From the NCBI GenBank assembly GCA_902783915.1, contig CACZSX010000001.1, positions 1 through 26,869 on the forward strand: 26,869 nucleotides of DNA. Reading direction: 5' to 3'. This DNA comes from an uncultured Erysipelotrichaceae bacterium (GTDB lineage: Bacteria; Bacillota_I; Bacilli_A; RF39; UBA660). This document shows positions 1 to 7,401 of this stretch, piece after piece; position 1 is the first letter of the stretch; each line of letters opens with the position of its first letter. A program made the translations under genes and the position numbers. Below the pieces are notes generated by a model. That model ran no database searches. It had not been told where the DNA came from and saw only the letters and a list, made by a program, of their open reading frames with translations.

Positions 1-362
1 CCATTTTTAATTGCTTCAGTAGCTTTTGTTTTCTTTTTCTCTTTAAATGGTCTATAAATATCTTCTATTTCTACCAACTTAGAACATTTCATTATATTAT
101 CTTTTAATTCATCTGTTAATAACCCTTTTTCATCTATTAATCTAATTACGTCCTCTTTTCTTTTTAATAGATTAACTTGATAAAGATATACATCACTTAT
201 TTCTCTAATTTGTTCTTCATCCAAATTGCCAGTAGCTTCTTTTCTATATCTTGCTATAAATGGTATTGTATTACCATCTTCTAATAACTTTAAAGTACTT
301 TCTACTTGTTTAACACTTACACTTAAATCACTACTTATTTCTTTTATAATATTTTCGTTCAT
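1..362 (-). CDS. tex: Tex family RNA-binding transcription accessory protein, N-terminal part (runs off window)
   Basis: The first 120 codons read on the minus strand from ATG at 362 and stay open to the window edge. The visible part matches the start of Tex (YhgF/YdcI family): an N-terminal helical region, the diagnostic run PFIARYRKEATG near residues 34-45, then LDEEQIREI, and EDIYRPFKEKKKTKA near 100-114. Tex is a cytoplasmic nucleic-acid-binding protein with helix-hairpin-helix and C-terminal S1 domains, which lie outside this window. Its ATG shares one base with the TAA of the DUF368 gene (TAATG), so translation is probably coupled and the two genes form one transcript. Confidence 0.9.
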   Translation of the reverse strand, partial: MNENIIKEISSDLSVSVKQVESTLKLLEDGNTIPFIARYRKEATGNLDEEQIREISDVYLYQVNLLKRKEDVIRLIDEKGLLTDELKDNIMKCSKLVEIEDIYRPFKEKKKTKATEAIKN

Positions 363-1195
363 TACTTATCACCAATTACCCTTGCCAAAAAAATTCCTAT
401 TATAAACATTACTATACCAATTATTATATTTAATACTGTTAATGTATTTGATACTGCACTTATAAATATTGAAATAACTGATGCCATTACAAATCCAATT
501 ATTCCAAAATATGTTGGTATTTCATATTTTTTTAATAACCAATTTATTAATTTTGCAGATAATATAAGTCCACATAATATTCCTACACCCGCAAATCCTA
601 AAATTATTATATTATGTAATATATTATTAAAATGCGTTAAATCTTTAATTGAATCAACTATTGGTCTATAATAGCCCATAAGCATAAGCACAAAAGAACC
701 ACTAATACCAGGAAGTAGCATAGATGCTGCTGCAACAAATCCTGCAAAGAATAATCCTAGTATTTTTAATATATTTAAATTCTCTAGTGTAATTATTCTT
801 TCACTATTTCCAACAAAAGTCATAATCATAACTATTGAAAAAGTAATTGTAAATATTATTATATTATATATTGTTTTATGTTTCTTTACTTTTTTAAATA
901 ATATAGGTGTACCACCCAAAATAATACCTATAAAAAACATTATTGTTATAAACGGAAACTTATCTAAACATATACTTATAATATTACTAAATAGAAGCAA
1001 ACCAATTGCTACACCTATTACTAATAATATTACAAATTTAATATTATCTTTTATTTTCTTTCTAAAATTACTAATTATATCTATTAATTTTTCATATATA
1101 CCTAGAGTTATTGCAAGAGTTCCGCCACTTACTCCTGGTATTATATTTGCAATACCTAATACAAATCCTTTTAATATTGTCATAATATTATTCAT
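362..1195 (-). CDS. popT: DUF368 polytopic membrane protein, PopT-type undecaprenyl-phosphate transporter
   Basis: This 277-residue protein is almost entirely hydrophobic, with about eight to nine membrane segments. It carries the two inverted signature motifs of DUF368: NIIPGVSGG (residues 17-25) and LLPGISGS (160-167), consistent with an internal duplication. DUF368 proteins (PopT) are known to return undecaprenyl phosphate across the cytoplasmic membrane, recycling the lipid carrier used for peptidoglycan and teichoic acid synthesis. Length is normal for the family. Start ATG 1195 follows AGGTGG. An extended -10 box (TGTTATAAT) ends 15 nt before the ATG. The gene overlaps tex by one base. 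The role is assigned from the family; nothing here shows substrate choice. Confidence 0.88.
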   Translation of the reverse strand: MNNIMTILKGFVLGIANIIPGVSGGTLAITLGIYEKLIDIISNFRKKIKDNIKFVILLVIGVAIGLLLFSNIISICLDKFPFITIMFFIGIILGGTPILFKKVKKHKTIYNIIIFTITFSIVMIMTFVGNSERIITLENLNILKILGLFFAGFVAAASMLLPGISGSFVLMLMGYYRPIVDSIKDLTHFNNILHNIIILGFAGVGILCGLILSAKLINWLLKKYEIPTYFGIIGFVMASVISIFISAVSNTLTVLNIIIGIVMFIIGIFLARVIGDK

Positions 1196-1210
1196 AAAAC
1201 CACCTTTATA

Positions 1211-1241
1211 ATTATAACATAATTTAAAAATATGTTATACT
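1211..1241. promoter_or_regulatory. Back-to-back extended -10 promoters for popT and mscS
   Basis: Minus-strand TGTTATAAT (1219 to 1211) points to popT. Plus-strand TGTTATACT (1233-1241) points to mscS. Neither has a recognisable -35, and each -35 position would fall on the other's -10. The core ATAACATA...TATGTTAT is an inverted repeat. Confidence 0.6.
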
Positions 1242-1258
1242 TTATATGGAGGTAATTT

Positions 1259-2050
1259 ATGTTTAAAGAATTATTAGAAAAAACTTTTGATTTAGGAATT
1301 CAATTAATAATTGCATTACTTGTGTTACTTATTGGATTTAAAATTATTAATGTTATTGAGAAAAGATTAAAGAAAGAGCATAAAATGTCAAAATTAGATG
1401 CTTCTGTTAAATCATTCTTAATAAGTCTATTATGTATTGCGTTAAAGGTAATGTTATTTATTATAGCAGCATCTATAATAGGTATCCCTACTACATCATT
1501 TATTACTATTTTAGGTTCTGCTGGTTTAGCAGTTGGTCTTGCGCTTCAAGGTGGATTATCTAATCTTGCCGGAGGCGTAATGATACTTATATTTAAACCA
1601 TTTAAAGTAGGTGATTTTATTGAATCTGGTGATAAGCAAGGTACTGTTAAATCTATTACTATGTTTTACACAAACTTAGTTACACCTGATAATAAGGTAA
1701 TACATTTACCAAACGGTGCTTTATCAAATAATACTATAGTAAATTATAATTCAAATCCTATTAGAAGATTAGACTTAGAATTTAATGTTGCTTATGATAC
1801 AAAAATTGATAAAGTTAAGAAAGTAATAAATGAAGTATTTGATAAATCACAATACATATTACAAGATAATGATAGAACAATAAGATTATTTAAACATGGC
1901 GATAGTTCTCTTACATTTGTTGCAAGAGGATGGGTTAAAAGTGAAAACTATTGGGATGCATTATTTGAATTAGAAGAAGAAGTAAAAGAAGCTTTTGATA
2001 AGAATAATATTGTTATTCCATATCCACAATTAGACATACATCAAAAATAA
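1259..2050 (+). CDS. mscS: MscS-family mechanosensitive channel
   Basis: A 263-residue small-conductance mechanosensitive channel of the inner membrane, which opens under membrane tension on osmotic downshock. Membrane helices lie at about 12-34 and 53-75. The glycine/alanine-rich pore helix (about 82-106, with GSAGLAVGLALQGGLSN) is the family hallmark. It is followed by the beta domain (FKVGDFIE, about 116-122), the HLPNG motif (149-153) and a C-terminal alpha/beta domain (NSNPIRR onward). The length is close to that of E. coli MscS, so nothing is missing. ATG 1259 is preceded by GGAGGT. The TATACT box ends only 17 nt upstream, so the leader should be about 10 nt. The gene is monocistronic and ends in a bidirectional terminator. 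Confidence 0.95.
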   Translation: MFKELLEKTFDLGIQLIIALLVLLIGFKIINVIEKRLKKEHKMSKLDASVKSFLISLLCIALKVMLFIIAASIIGIPTTSFITILGSAGLAVGLALQGGLSNLAGGVMILIFKPFKVGDFIESGDKQGTVKSITMFYTNLVTPDNKVIHLPNGALSNNTIVNYNSNPIRRLDLEFNVAYDTKIDKVKKVINEVFDKSQYILQDNDRTIRLFKHGDSSLTFVARGWVKSENYWDALFELEEEVKEAFDKNNIVIPYPQLDIHQK

Positions 2051-2076
2051 AAATGACTTAAAAGTCATTTTTTTAT
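2051..2076. terminator. Bidirectional terminator between mscS and pfp
   Basis: AAATGACT (2051-2058), loop TAAA, AGTCATTT (2063-2070), followed by T's on the plus strand. It lies directly after the mscS stop and abuts the TAA of the convergent phosphofructokinase gene (2073-2075), so it can serve both. Confidence 0.8.
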
Positions 2077-3296
2077 TTTCTTATTAAATGCACTGGTAAA
2101 CCATCTTTAAATATTGGTAATAATTCTCCATTTATTAATGGTTTAGCATATTCTATATATTCTTTTTTTAATTGATTATTTTTAATATCAATCCATTCGA
2201 TTGGTATTTTCTTTTCTATATTTGCAATATTATGGATATCATATATATCTGTTGTACTACTATATTTACCATTTTTTCTTTTAATTGTAACCATCATACC
2301 CGTATTACCTTTAACTGCTTCTTTTACTGCTCTTTTTCCAACCATAATAGCTTCTTTTATATCAGTTAGAGATGCTAAATGAGTTGCTGCTCTTTGTAAT
2401 GTAGAAAATTCAATCGCACGTGTTTTTAAACCTGTTTTATTTGCAATTATATTAGCGAGTGTACTAGCACATCCAGACAATTGTTTATGACCAAATGCAT
2501 CTAATTTTCTATCGCTACTATTTAATTCACACACAAATTTACCATCACTTGTTTTTATACCTTCTGATACAGCAATAACTACGCTTGATTTTTTACTTGC
2601 TAAATCTTTTACTTTAGATACAAATTTATCTAGATCAAAATCCACTTCAGGAAGATATATGGCATCTACTCCTTCACAAGTATCATCTTTTGCAAGCGAT
2701 GCTGCTGCAGTTAACCATCCAGCATGTCTACCCATTATCTCTACTATACATATAGTTGGTTTTACAACACCAAATGATGCATTATCTCTTATTATTTCTT
2801 TTAAACTAGTAGCTATATACTTAGCAGCACTCCCATATCCTGGGCAATGGTCTGTTATTGGTAAATCATTATCTATAGTTTTAGGTATACCCATAAACTT
2901 TTGACTCTTATTATGTTCTTTTGCATAATCAGATAACATTTTAATTGTATCCATAGAGTCATTACCACCTATATAGAATAATGCATCGATTTTATGTTTA
3001 TCTAATATTTTAAATATCTTTTCATATACTTCTTCATTACCTTCTATTTTAGGTAATTTATATCTACAAGAACCTAAAAATGCAGATGGTGTTCTTTTTA
3101 ATAATTCAATATTATCTTTGTCATTTAAATAACTATCTAAATCAATAATATTATCATTTAAAAAACCTTCTATTCCATGTACCATTCCATACACTTTTTC
3201 AATACCTAATTTCTTAGCTTCTTCATATACTCCAACTACACTTGAATTAATAACTGCAGTTGGTCCTCCTGATTGTCCTACTATAATATTCTTCAT
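2073..3296 (-). CDS. pfp: 6-phosphofructokinase, probably PPi-dependent
   Basis: A 407-residue phosphofructokinase for the fructose-6-phosphate to fructose-1,6-bisphosphate step of glycolysis. Family motifs are QSGGPTAVIN (8-17), GGNDS (110-114), PKTIDND (138-144) and MGRHAGW (188-194). Two residues separate ATP from PPi users. Position 104 of E. coli PfkA is Gly, but here it is Asp (GGND), which blocks ATP. The residue before TIDND is Gly in ATP enzymes, but here it is Lys, which is typical of PPi enzymes. I therefore infer a reversible, PPi-dependent enzyme. The length (about 400 rather than 320) also suits that clade. ATG 3296 follows AGGAGG, 8 nt after the upstream glycosidase stop, so the two genes are in one operon. 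Confidence 0.9.
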   Translation of the reverse strand: MKNIIVGQSGGPTAVINSSVVGVYEEAKKLGIEKVYGMVHGIEGFLNDNIIDLDSYLNDKDNIELLKRTPSAFLGSCRYKLPKIEGNEEVYEKIFKILDKHKIDALFYIGGNDSMDTIKMLSDYAKEHNKSQKFMGIPKTIDNDLPITDHCPGYGSAAKYIATSLKEIIRDNASFGVVKPTICIVEIMGRHAGWLTAAASLAKDDTCEGVDAIYLPEVDFDLDKFVSKVKDLASKKSSVVIAVSEGIKTSDGKFVCELNSSDRKLDAFGHKQLSGCASTLANIIANKTGLKTRAIEFSTLQRAATHLASLTDIKEAIMVGKRAVKEAVKGNTGMMVTIKRKNGKYSSTTDIYDIHNIANIEKKIPIEWIDIKNNQLKKEYIEYAKPLINGELLPIFKDGLPVHLIRK

Positions 3297-3304
3297 AAAT
3301 CCTC

Positions 3305-5200
3305 CTATTTTTCCACAAAATATATTATATCTGAAATTTGTCTTGTAGTATATATTAAATTTTTTGCTGCATTTGTATTTCTATCTTTAAATACTAAATT
3401 AGTACTTCCTCCACCATCTAAATTATATGCTTCTATACATCCATATTTTTTCATTAATTTTGCTAATCCTGCAAAATTAAATCCCTTACTTCTATTAGTA
3501 GTACTATTTGTTACAATTATAAAATTATTTTTATCTATTTGGCCAAAGGCATTTCTTATATTATTTGCAGTACTTAGATTACTTGTAACATTGCCATTAT
3601 GTATAAGTACTGGGGCAAATGAAAATGTATATTTTACTCCATCACTAACCATTTTATCAAATTCTAATACATTAGCAGTTATATCATTATAATGACTAAG
3701 ATTATAATAATTAAAATATCCATCACTTTTTAAACCATATGTATATACTCCTAATTTCGGAATAACTATATTTGTAAAATTTCTTTTAACTTCACCATCT
3801 ACCATTACTACTGGTGAAATACTCGAATTCTTCCATTTTGGAAAAATCTTTGCAATTTTAACATAGAATGCATTGCTAACAAATCCACTACCATTAGCAC
3901 CTATCATTGCTTTATCATTATAATCATTTGCTTTTGCGGCATAACTCATTATATGCTGCGCTGTATCAATAGATGGGAATGGTTCTTTAACTGCTGTTTT
4001 AAATTGATTATAAGCATCACTTACCCATATATGAGTTATATAATAAGTTGGGTAACTTTCCACCCAATATTTTAAAGAATCCCCATAAAATTCTTTAACT
4101 ATTTTTGATGATTCAGTAGGCATATATGGTCCATAAAAATAATTACAACTAATTTCACCTTTATTACCAGCTTTATCATATACCTCAACTATTCCAGTAT
4201 CTACTAAAGAATCATATGTAAAAGTATCATTAAAATATATATTTTCACCATATTTTAATGTTTTAATTCCACTACTATCTACAACATCTAAATAGAAAAT
4301 AGTATTATTATTTTCTTTATATAAATATGCATTACATGTACCAGTTGGTGCTTCTCTATCTATATTACTTACTGTAAATTTTATATTATCAGTTCTACCA
4401 CTTCTATTAACCATTTTAACAGCATACATACCATTTTCTTTAATAGTTAAATTAGCAGTGTCCTTATACACTTTAGAATCATTAATTATAAAATAACTAA
4501 AATCATTAATATTACTTAATAACTTTAAATTTATTTTGTCATTTGTTGGACTTTTATCATAAGATATTGTATACCTATCACCAGTAACAAATACTTTTCT
4601 AACTAATTTTTTACTTCTTTTATTTATTTTTAATGTGTATTCTACTTTATATTCTCCTATTTTAAAATCATTTACATTACTCTTAATACTTACATAATCA
4701 CTATAATCTACACCATCATTACTTAATAATCTATAACCTGGTTCTAAATACTTATTACCAAATTTTACAACTATATCACTATCTCCAATTAAAGAAAAAT
4801 TAATATCATCAATAGGATTTTTTACTACATTAACAATTCTTTTAACAGAATTATGTTTCCAAATATTATTTATATAATATTTAACTTCATATTCTCCTAT
4901 CTTATCAAAATTTATATTACTGCTTATTTTTACTTTATTATTAGAAATATTATTTTTATAATTATATGCAGTATATCCAGGTTCTACAAAAATACCACCT
5001 TCATATACATTAATTACTTCATTACCATTTAATACTATCTTATAAGTACTTATTTCTTTTAATCCACCAATAACAAAAAACAATGTAATTATTATTAAAC
5101 CAAGTACAGTTATTTGACTAAATATAGGTAATTTTATAAAACTTTGGATTGTTTTTCTTAGAATATGAGCGTGATTCAAATTATTATTATTTCTATTCAT
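3305..5200 (-). CDS. Membrane-anchored surface protein: two Ig-like (DUF5011-type) domains plus phosphodiester glycosidase (NAGPA) domain
   Basis: A 631-residue protein counted from ATG 5200. AGGAG lies 10 nt before this ATG; an in-frame GTG at 5209 has almost no spacing to it. One membrane anchor (about 31-45) follows a polar N terminus. Two repeats carry the bacterial Ig-like pattern with EPGY (73-76 and 153-156) and GEYEVKYYI/GEYKVEYTL strands. A further beta-rich region covers 205-355. The C-terminal 240 residues are a NAGPA/phosphodiester-glycosidase domain with NGSGF (436-440), RNAFGQ (549-554) and the hallmark LDGGGST (594-600). Family members act on glycosyl phosphodiesters outside the cell. 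A wall-polymer substrate is a guess. It shares an operon with pfp, with no obvious functional link. Confidence 0.85.
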   Translation of the reverse strand: MNRNNNNLNHAHILRKTIQSFIKLPIFSQITVLGLIIITLFFVIGGLKEISTYKIVLNGNEVINVYEGGIFVEPGYTAYNYKNNISNNKVKISSNINFDKIGEYEVKYYINNIWKHNSVKRIVNVVKNPIDDINFSLIGDSDIVVKFGNKYLEPGYRLLSNDGVDYSDYVSIKSNVNDFKIGEYKVEYTLKINKRSKKLVRKVFVTGDRYTISYDKSPTNDKINLKLLSNINDFSYFIINDSKVYKDTANLTIKENGMYAVKMVNRSGRTDNIKFTVSNIDREAPTGTCNAYLYKENNNTIFYLDVVDSSGIKTLKYGENIYFNDTFTYDSLVDTGIVEVYDKAGNKGEISCNYFYGPYMPTESSKIVKEFYGDSLKYWVESYPTYYITHIWVSDAYNQFKTAVKEPFPSIDTAQHIMSYAAKANDYNDKAMIGANGSGFVSNAFYVKIAKIFPKWKNSSISPVVMVDGEVKRNFTNIVIPKLGVYTYGLKSDGYFNYYNLSHYNDITANVLEFDKMVSDGVKYTFSFAPVLIHNGNVTSNLSTANNIRNAFGQIDKNNFIIVTNSTTNRSKGFNFAGLAKLMKKYGCIEAYNLDGGGSTNLVFKDRNTNAAKNLIYTTRQISDIIYFVEK

Positions 5201-5223
5201 ACTTATCACACTCCTATCTTTTT

Positions 5224-5254
5224 ATTTTAACACATATAATTGCCTATTTTTCAA
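5224..5254 (-). promoter_or_regulatory. Candidate promoter for the glycosidase-pfp operon
   Basis: Minus-strand TTGAAA (5254-5249) and TAAAAT/TTAAAA (about 5230-5224) with TGTG just upstream. The spacing is 18-19, slightly long. This fits the position upstream of the ribosome site at about 5215. Confidence 0.4.
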
Positions 5255-5271
5255 TATAAAATAAAATTTTA

Positions 5272-5305
5272 CATAAAATAAACAGATAAGTTTACTTATC
5301 TGTTT
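5272..5305 (-). terminator. Terminator of the 84-residue gene
   Basis: A perfect 11-bp stem, AAACAGATAAG (5280-5290) with CTTATCTGTTT (5295-5305) and loop TTTA. A T-rich run follows on the minus strand. The gene's TAA (5298-5296) is inside the stem. Confidence 0.8.
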
Positions 5306-5550
5306 AAAAATACTCTTAAAAGTTTTGATAGACCACTTGACTCTTTAGTAGATGATTTCTTACTTCTTCTTGTTTTCTTACCACTTTTCTTATTATCAGA
5401 AGAATCTAAAATATCTCCAATACTACCTGCAAGCATTTCTATTGTACCTTGATTATCTTTTAAAGTTTTTTTAATCTTTTCAAAATCAACCTTTTTCTTT
5501 TCTTTTTTCTTAGGTTCTTTTTTTTCTTTTACTTCAATTAATTTTGCCAT
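5296..5550 (-). CDS. Small lysine-rich protein, unknown function
   Basis: 84 residues, not recognised. It starts MAKLIEVKEKKE and has three parts: a highly basic/acidic charged segment (about 5-30), a short potential helix with glycines (about 31-50, containing MLAGSIGDIL) and a second Lys/Arg/Ser-rich segment before an amphipathic end (LSKLLRVFL). There is no signal peptide or clear membrane span. Its ATG overlaps the TAA of the upstream membrane-protein gene by one base (TAATG), so the two are probably translationally coupled. Both proteins carry an [IL][IV]EV[KA]E motif near the N terminus (IIEVAE and LVEVKE upstream, LIEVKE here), which hints that they work together. Function is unknown. 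Confidence 0.75.
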   Translation of the reverse strand: MAKLIEVKEKKEPKKKEKKKVDFEKIKKTLKDNQGTIEMLAGSIGDILDSSDNKKSGKKTRRSKKSSTKESSGLSKLLRVFLNR

Positions 5551-6323
5551 TACTTATCACCAGCAGTATCTTCTTCTAATTCATGAATACATCTTCTACA
5601 TGGTTCAGTTAAGTGTTTTTCATATGCAGCTTTTACAGTTCCAAAATAAACATTTTCACTATTTTTTAACGCTGGACAATCCTTGTCAACATGGTATTTC
5701 TTACTATGTTCAGCCCAATAAACAATTGCTTCACCAGCATCATTTGTATCATAATGCTTACTTGCCAAAACTTCTTTTTGAGCTCTATCTAATTGTTCTT
5801 GAGATATTGGATTAAAATCATAACTACTTACACCAGCTATTAACATTAATATAACTGCAATAACTGATACAATAGTCTTATTTTTCTTATCCATATCCTT
5901 ATCAGTAAGTACTAATATAATGATTGGTAAGAATGCAATAACTGAAATTATTGTTCCTAAATTATTTTGAATCCAGAACTTAGTCTTATTCTTTTCACTA
6001 GCAGGATCAATATGATTAGCCTTCTTCCATAATAATGAACCAATTATAACTACTATACAGTCAATAACTAGGCATACAATTAAAAAAGTAGTTTCACTCA
6101 TACTTGGTAACCAATTAATAACATCTTTTAGTCTTAAGATACCAATAACTTCCATGAATATACCAACAAGCCATAAACATACTGCTGCTATTCTTCTAGG
6201 TACTGCACCTTCCCTAGGTGTTTCTTTTACTTCAACAAGTTTTCCTTTTGAATCAACACCTATTTTTTTGCCGCCTTCTTCTTTTTCAGCAACTTCAATA
6301 ATGTTTCTCTCTTTCTTTGCCAT
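5550..6323 (-). CDS. Four-span membrane protein with C-terminal HxxxxC...CxxC zinc-type motif
   Basis: 257 residues. A charged N-terminal tail (1-44) is followed by four predicted membrane helices at about 45-63, 79-97, 121-139 and 149-165. A C-terminal soluble domain ends with VYWAEHSKKYH (201-211), DC (C216), then PCRRC (241-245). This Tyr-His...Cys...Cys-x-x-Cys arrangement occurs in many small bacterial membrane or nuclease-linked proteins and would suit a zinc site built from H211, C216, C242 and C245. I do not recognise a specific function. Both ends of the membrane domain should be cytoplasmic if the span count is right. ATG 6323 follows GGAGTGGAG. The gene is coupled to the downstream 84-residue gene. 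Confidence 0.8.
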   Translation of the reverse strand: MAKKERNIIEVAEKEEGGKKIGVDSKGKLVEVKETPREGAVPRRIAAVCLWLVGIFMEVIGILRLKDVINWLPSMSETTFLIVCLVIDCIVVIIGSLLWKKANHIDPASEKNKTKFWIQNNLGTIISVIAFLPIIILVLTDKDMDKKNKTIVSVIAVILMLIAGVSSYDFNPISQEQLDRAQKEVLASKHYDTNDAGEAIVYWAEHSKKYHVDKDCPALKNSENVYFGTVKAAYEKHLTEPCRRCIHELEEDTAGDK

Positions 6324-6413
6324 AACTCCACTCCTTTACTAATTTAAATATATCACATTTTTATTTTAAATACTATAACTATTTATAAAAGCAAAACATA
6401 AAATAGTTTTTTA

Positions 6414-7229
6414 TTATATAAATGGTGCAATTATGACTTCTGCAACCAAAAGCAAATAAAATATCATAAATATATAATGTAAAAATTTAACAAAAGAGTT
6501 TTCACCATTTTTTGTTGAAAGAAAAGCAAAACGAAATATAAAATAACCTATACCAAGTGGGCATCCGTTATAAGGGAATGATATATTGATTTTTTCTGGT
6601 ATTGGAAAACCACCAGAATAACTACACATAGAATATAACCCATAAATAAATAGTCCTAATACATACATAGTTAAAATAAAATCAAACACTTCAAACTTAG
6701 TAGGTTTAGCATTCATATAAGTATTTGCTACTAATACATCTTTATCTTCATCACTTACATAATATTTAATATATATATCTTTATCACCTTTAGGAGCTAT
6801 TCCATTAAATAAAATAGTTTTTTCTTCGCCATTAATAGTAGTTACTAAATAATTTCTAACCATTTCAATTCCACCAACAAGACTAGATGTGCTAACTATT
6901 TTGTATTCATCTTTCTGAAGAAGCACGATATCATATTTATTACTATTTTTATTCCATAGTGCTTTAGAAAGCAAACTTAATAATGAAAATACTACTATAA
7001 GGCCGCCTAAAACAAACACTACTTCACGTGGTAAAGTAATATCCTTATATAGTAATGCAAGTATAATACTTGCAAGCCCAAAAATAAAACTTAAGAACAA
7101 TAATACTTTAATTATTATGTTGCTATATTTAAAAGTTAATAAAAAATGTTTCTTATCAATTAAAAAATAGAATTGAAATACTAACATTGAAACACCAATT
7201 ATAGTTATTAAAATAATTATATTACTCAT
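6414..7229 (-). CDS. Polytopic membrane protein, unknown function
   Basis: 271 residues, not recognised. Predicted membrane segments lie near 2-24, 38-62 and 70-92. A soluble beta-rich stretch (about 96-170) carries lines such as YDIVLLQKDEYKIVSTSSLVGG and YLVTTINGEEKTILFNG. Further spans lie near 181-204, 220-236 and 247-270. The central domain therefore sits between two hydrophobic halves. ATG 7229 has AGGTGAT just upstream. An extended -10 box, TGTTATAAT (7254 to 7246), ends 16 nt before the start, so it has its own promoter. No strong terminator is visible before the next gene (6323), and read-through into it is possible. Confidence 0.75.
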   Translation of the reverse strand: MSNIIILITIIGVSMLVFQFYFLIDKKHFLLTFKYSNIIIKVLLFLSFIFGLASIILALLYKDITLPREVVFVLGGLIVVFSLLSLLSKALWNKNSNKYDIVLLQKDEYKIVSTSSLVGGIEMVRNYLVTTINGEEKTILFNGIAPKGDKDIYIKYYVSDEDKDVLVANTYMNAKPTKFEVFDFILTMYVLGLFIYGLYSMCSYSGGFPIPEKINISFPYNGCPLGIGYFIFRFAFLSTKNGENSFVKFLHYIFMIFYLLLVAEVIIAPFI

Positions 7230-7245
7230 ATTATCACCTATAATT

Positions 7246-7254
7246 ATTATAACA
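7246..7254 (-). promoter_or_regulatory. Extended -10 promoter of the 271-residue membrane protein gene
   Basis: Minus-strand TGTTATAAT, identical to the popT box and placed 16 nt before the ATG. The predicted transcript starts at about 7239, inside or next to AGGTGAT. Confidence 0.55.
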
Positions 7255-7285
7255 TAAAAAAATGTCGATTACACGACAATTTTTA
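7255..7285 (-). terminator. Terminator after tRNA-Gly
   Basis: On the minus strand, TGTCG (7267-7263 partner) pairs with CGACA (7278-7274) around a 6-nt loop. The stem extends through an A-tract/T-tract, with seven T's at 7262-7256. It ends the LtaS/proS/tRNA direction of transcription. Confidence 0.65.
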
Positions 7286-7289
7286 CATA

Positions 7290-7364
7290 TGGAGCAAGTG
7301 ATGGGAATCGAACCCACGTCTCAGCCTTGGCAAGGCCGCGTACTAGCCGTTGTACTACACCTGC
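7290..7364 (-). tRNA. tRNA-Gly (anticodon GCC)
   Basis: A 75-nt cloverleaf on the minus strand. The acceptor GCAGGTG pairs with CACTTGC, followed by discriminator T and an encoded CCA (7292-7290). The anticodon stem CGGCC/GGCTG encloses loop TTGCCAA, giving GCC, which reads GGC/GGT glycine codons. The T loop is TTCGATT. It lies 37 bp after the proS stop and may be transcribed from proS or from a weak TATAAA just upstream. Confidence 0.97.
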
Positions 7365-7401
7365 ATAAACATGCTTTAAAAGCACATTTATAATAACATA
7401 A

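Noticed and set aside
3273..3692. Plus-strand open frame over the glycosidase C terminus
   Set aside because: Shadow of the NAGPA domain coding strand, no ribosome site.
6371..6413. Inverted repeat AACTATTT...AAATAGTT before the 271-residue gene end
   Set aside because: Long loop and wrong polarity of the T-run for the minus-strand gene; no plus-strand gene needs it. Not called as a terminator.
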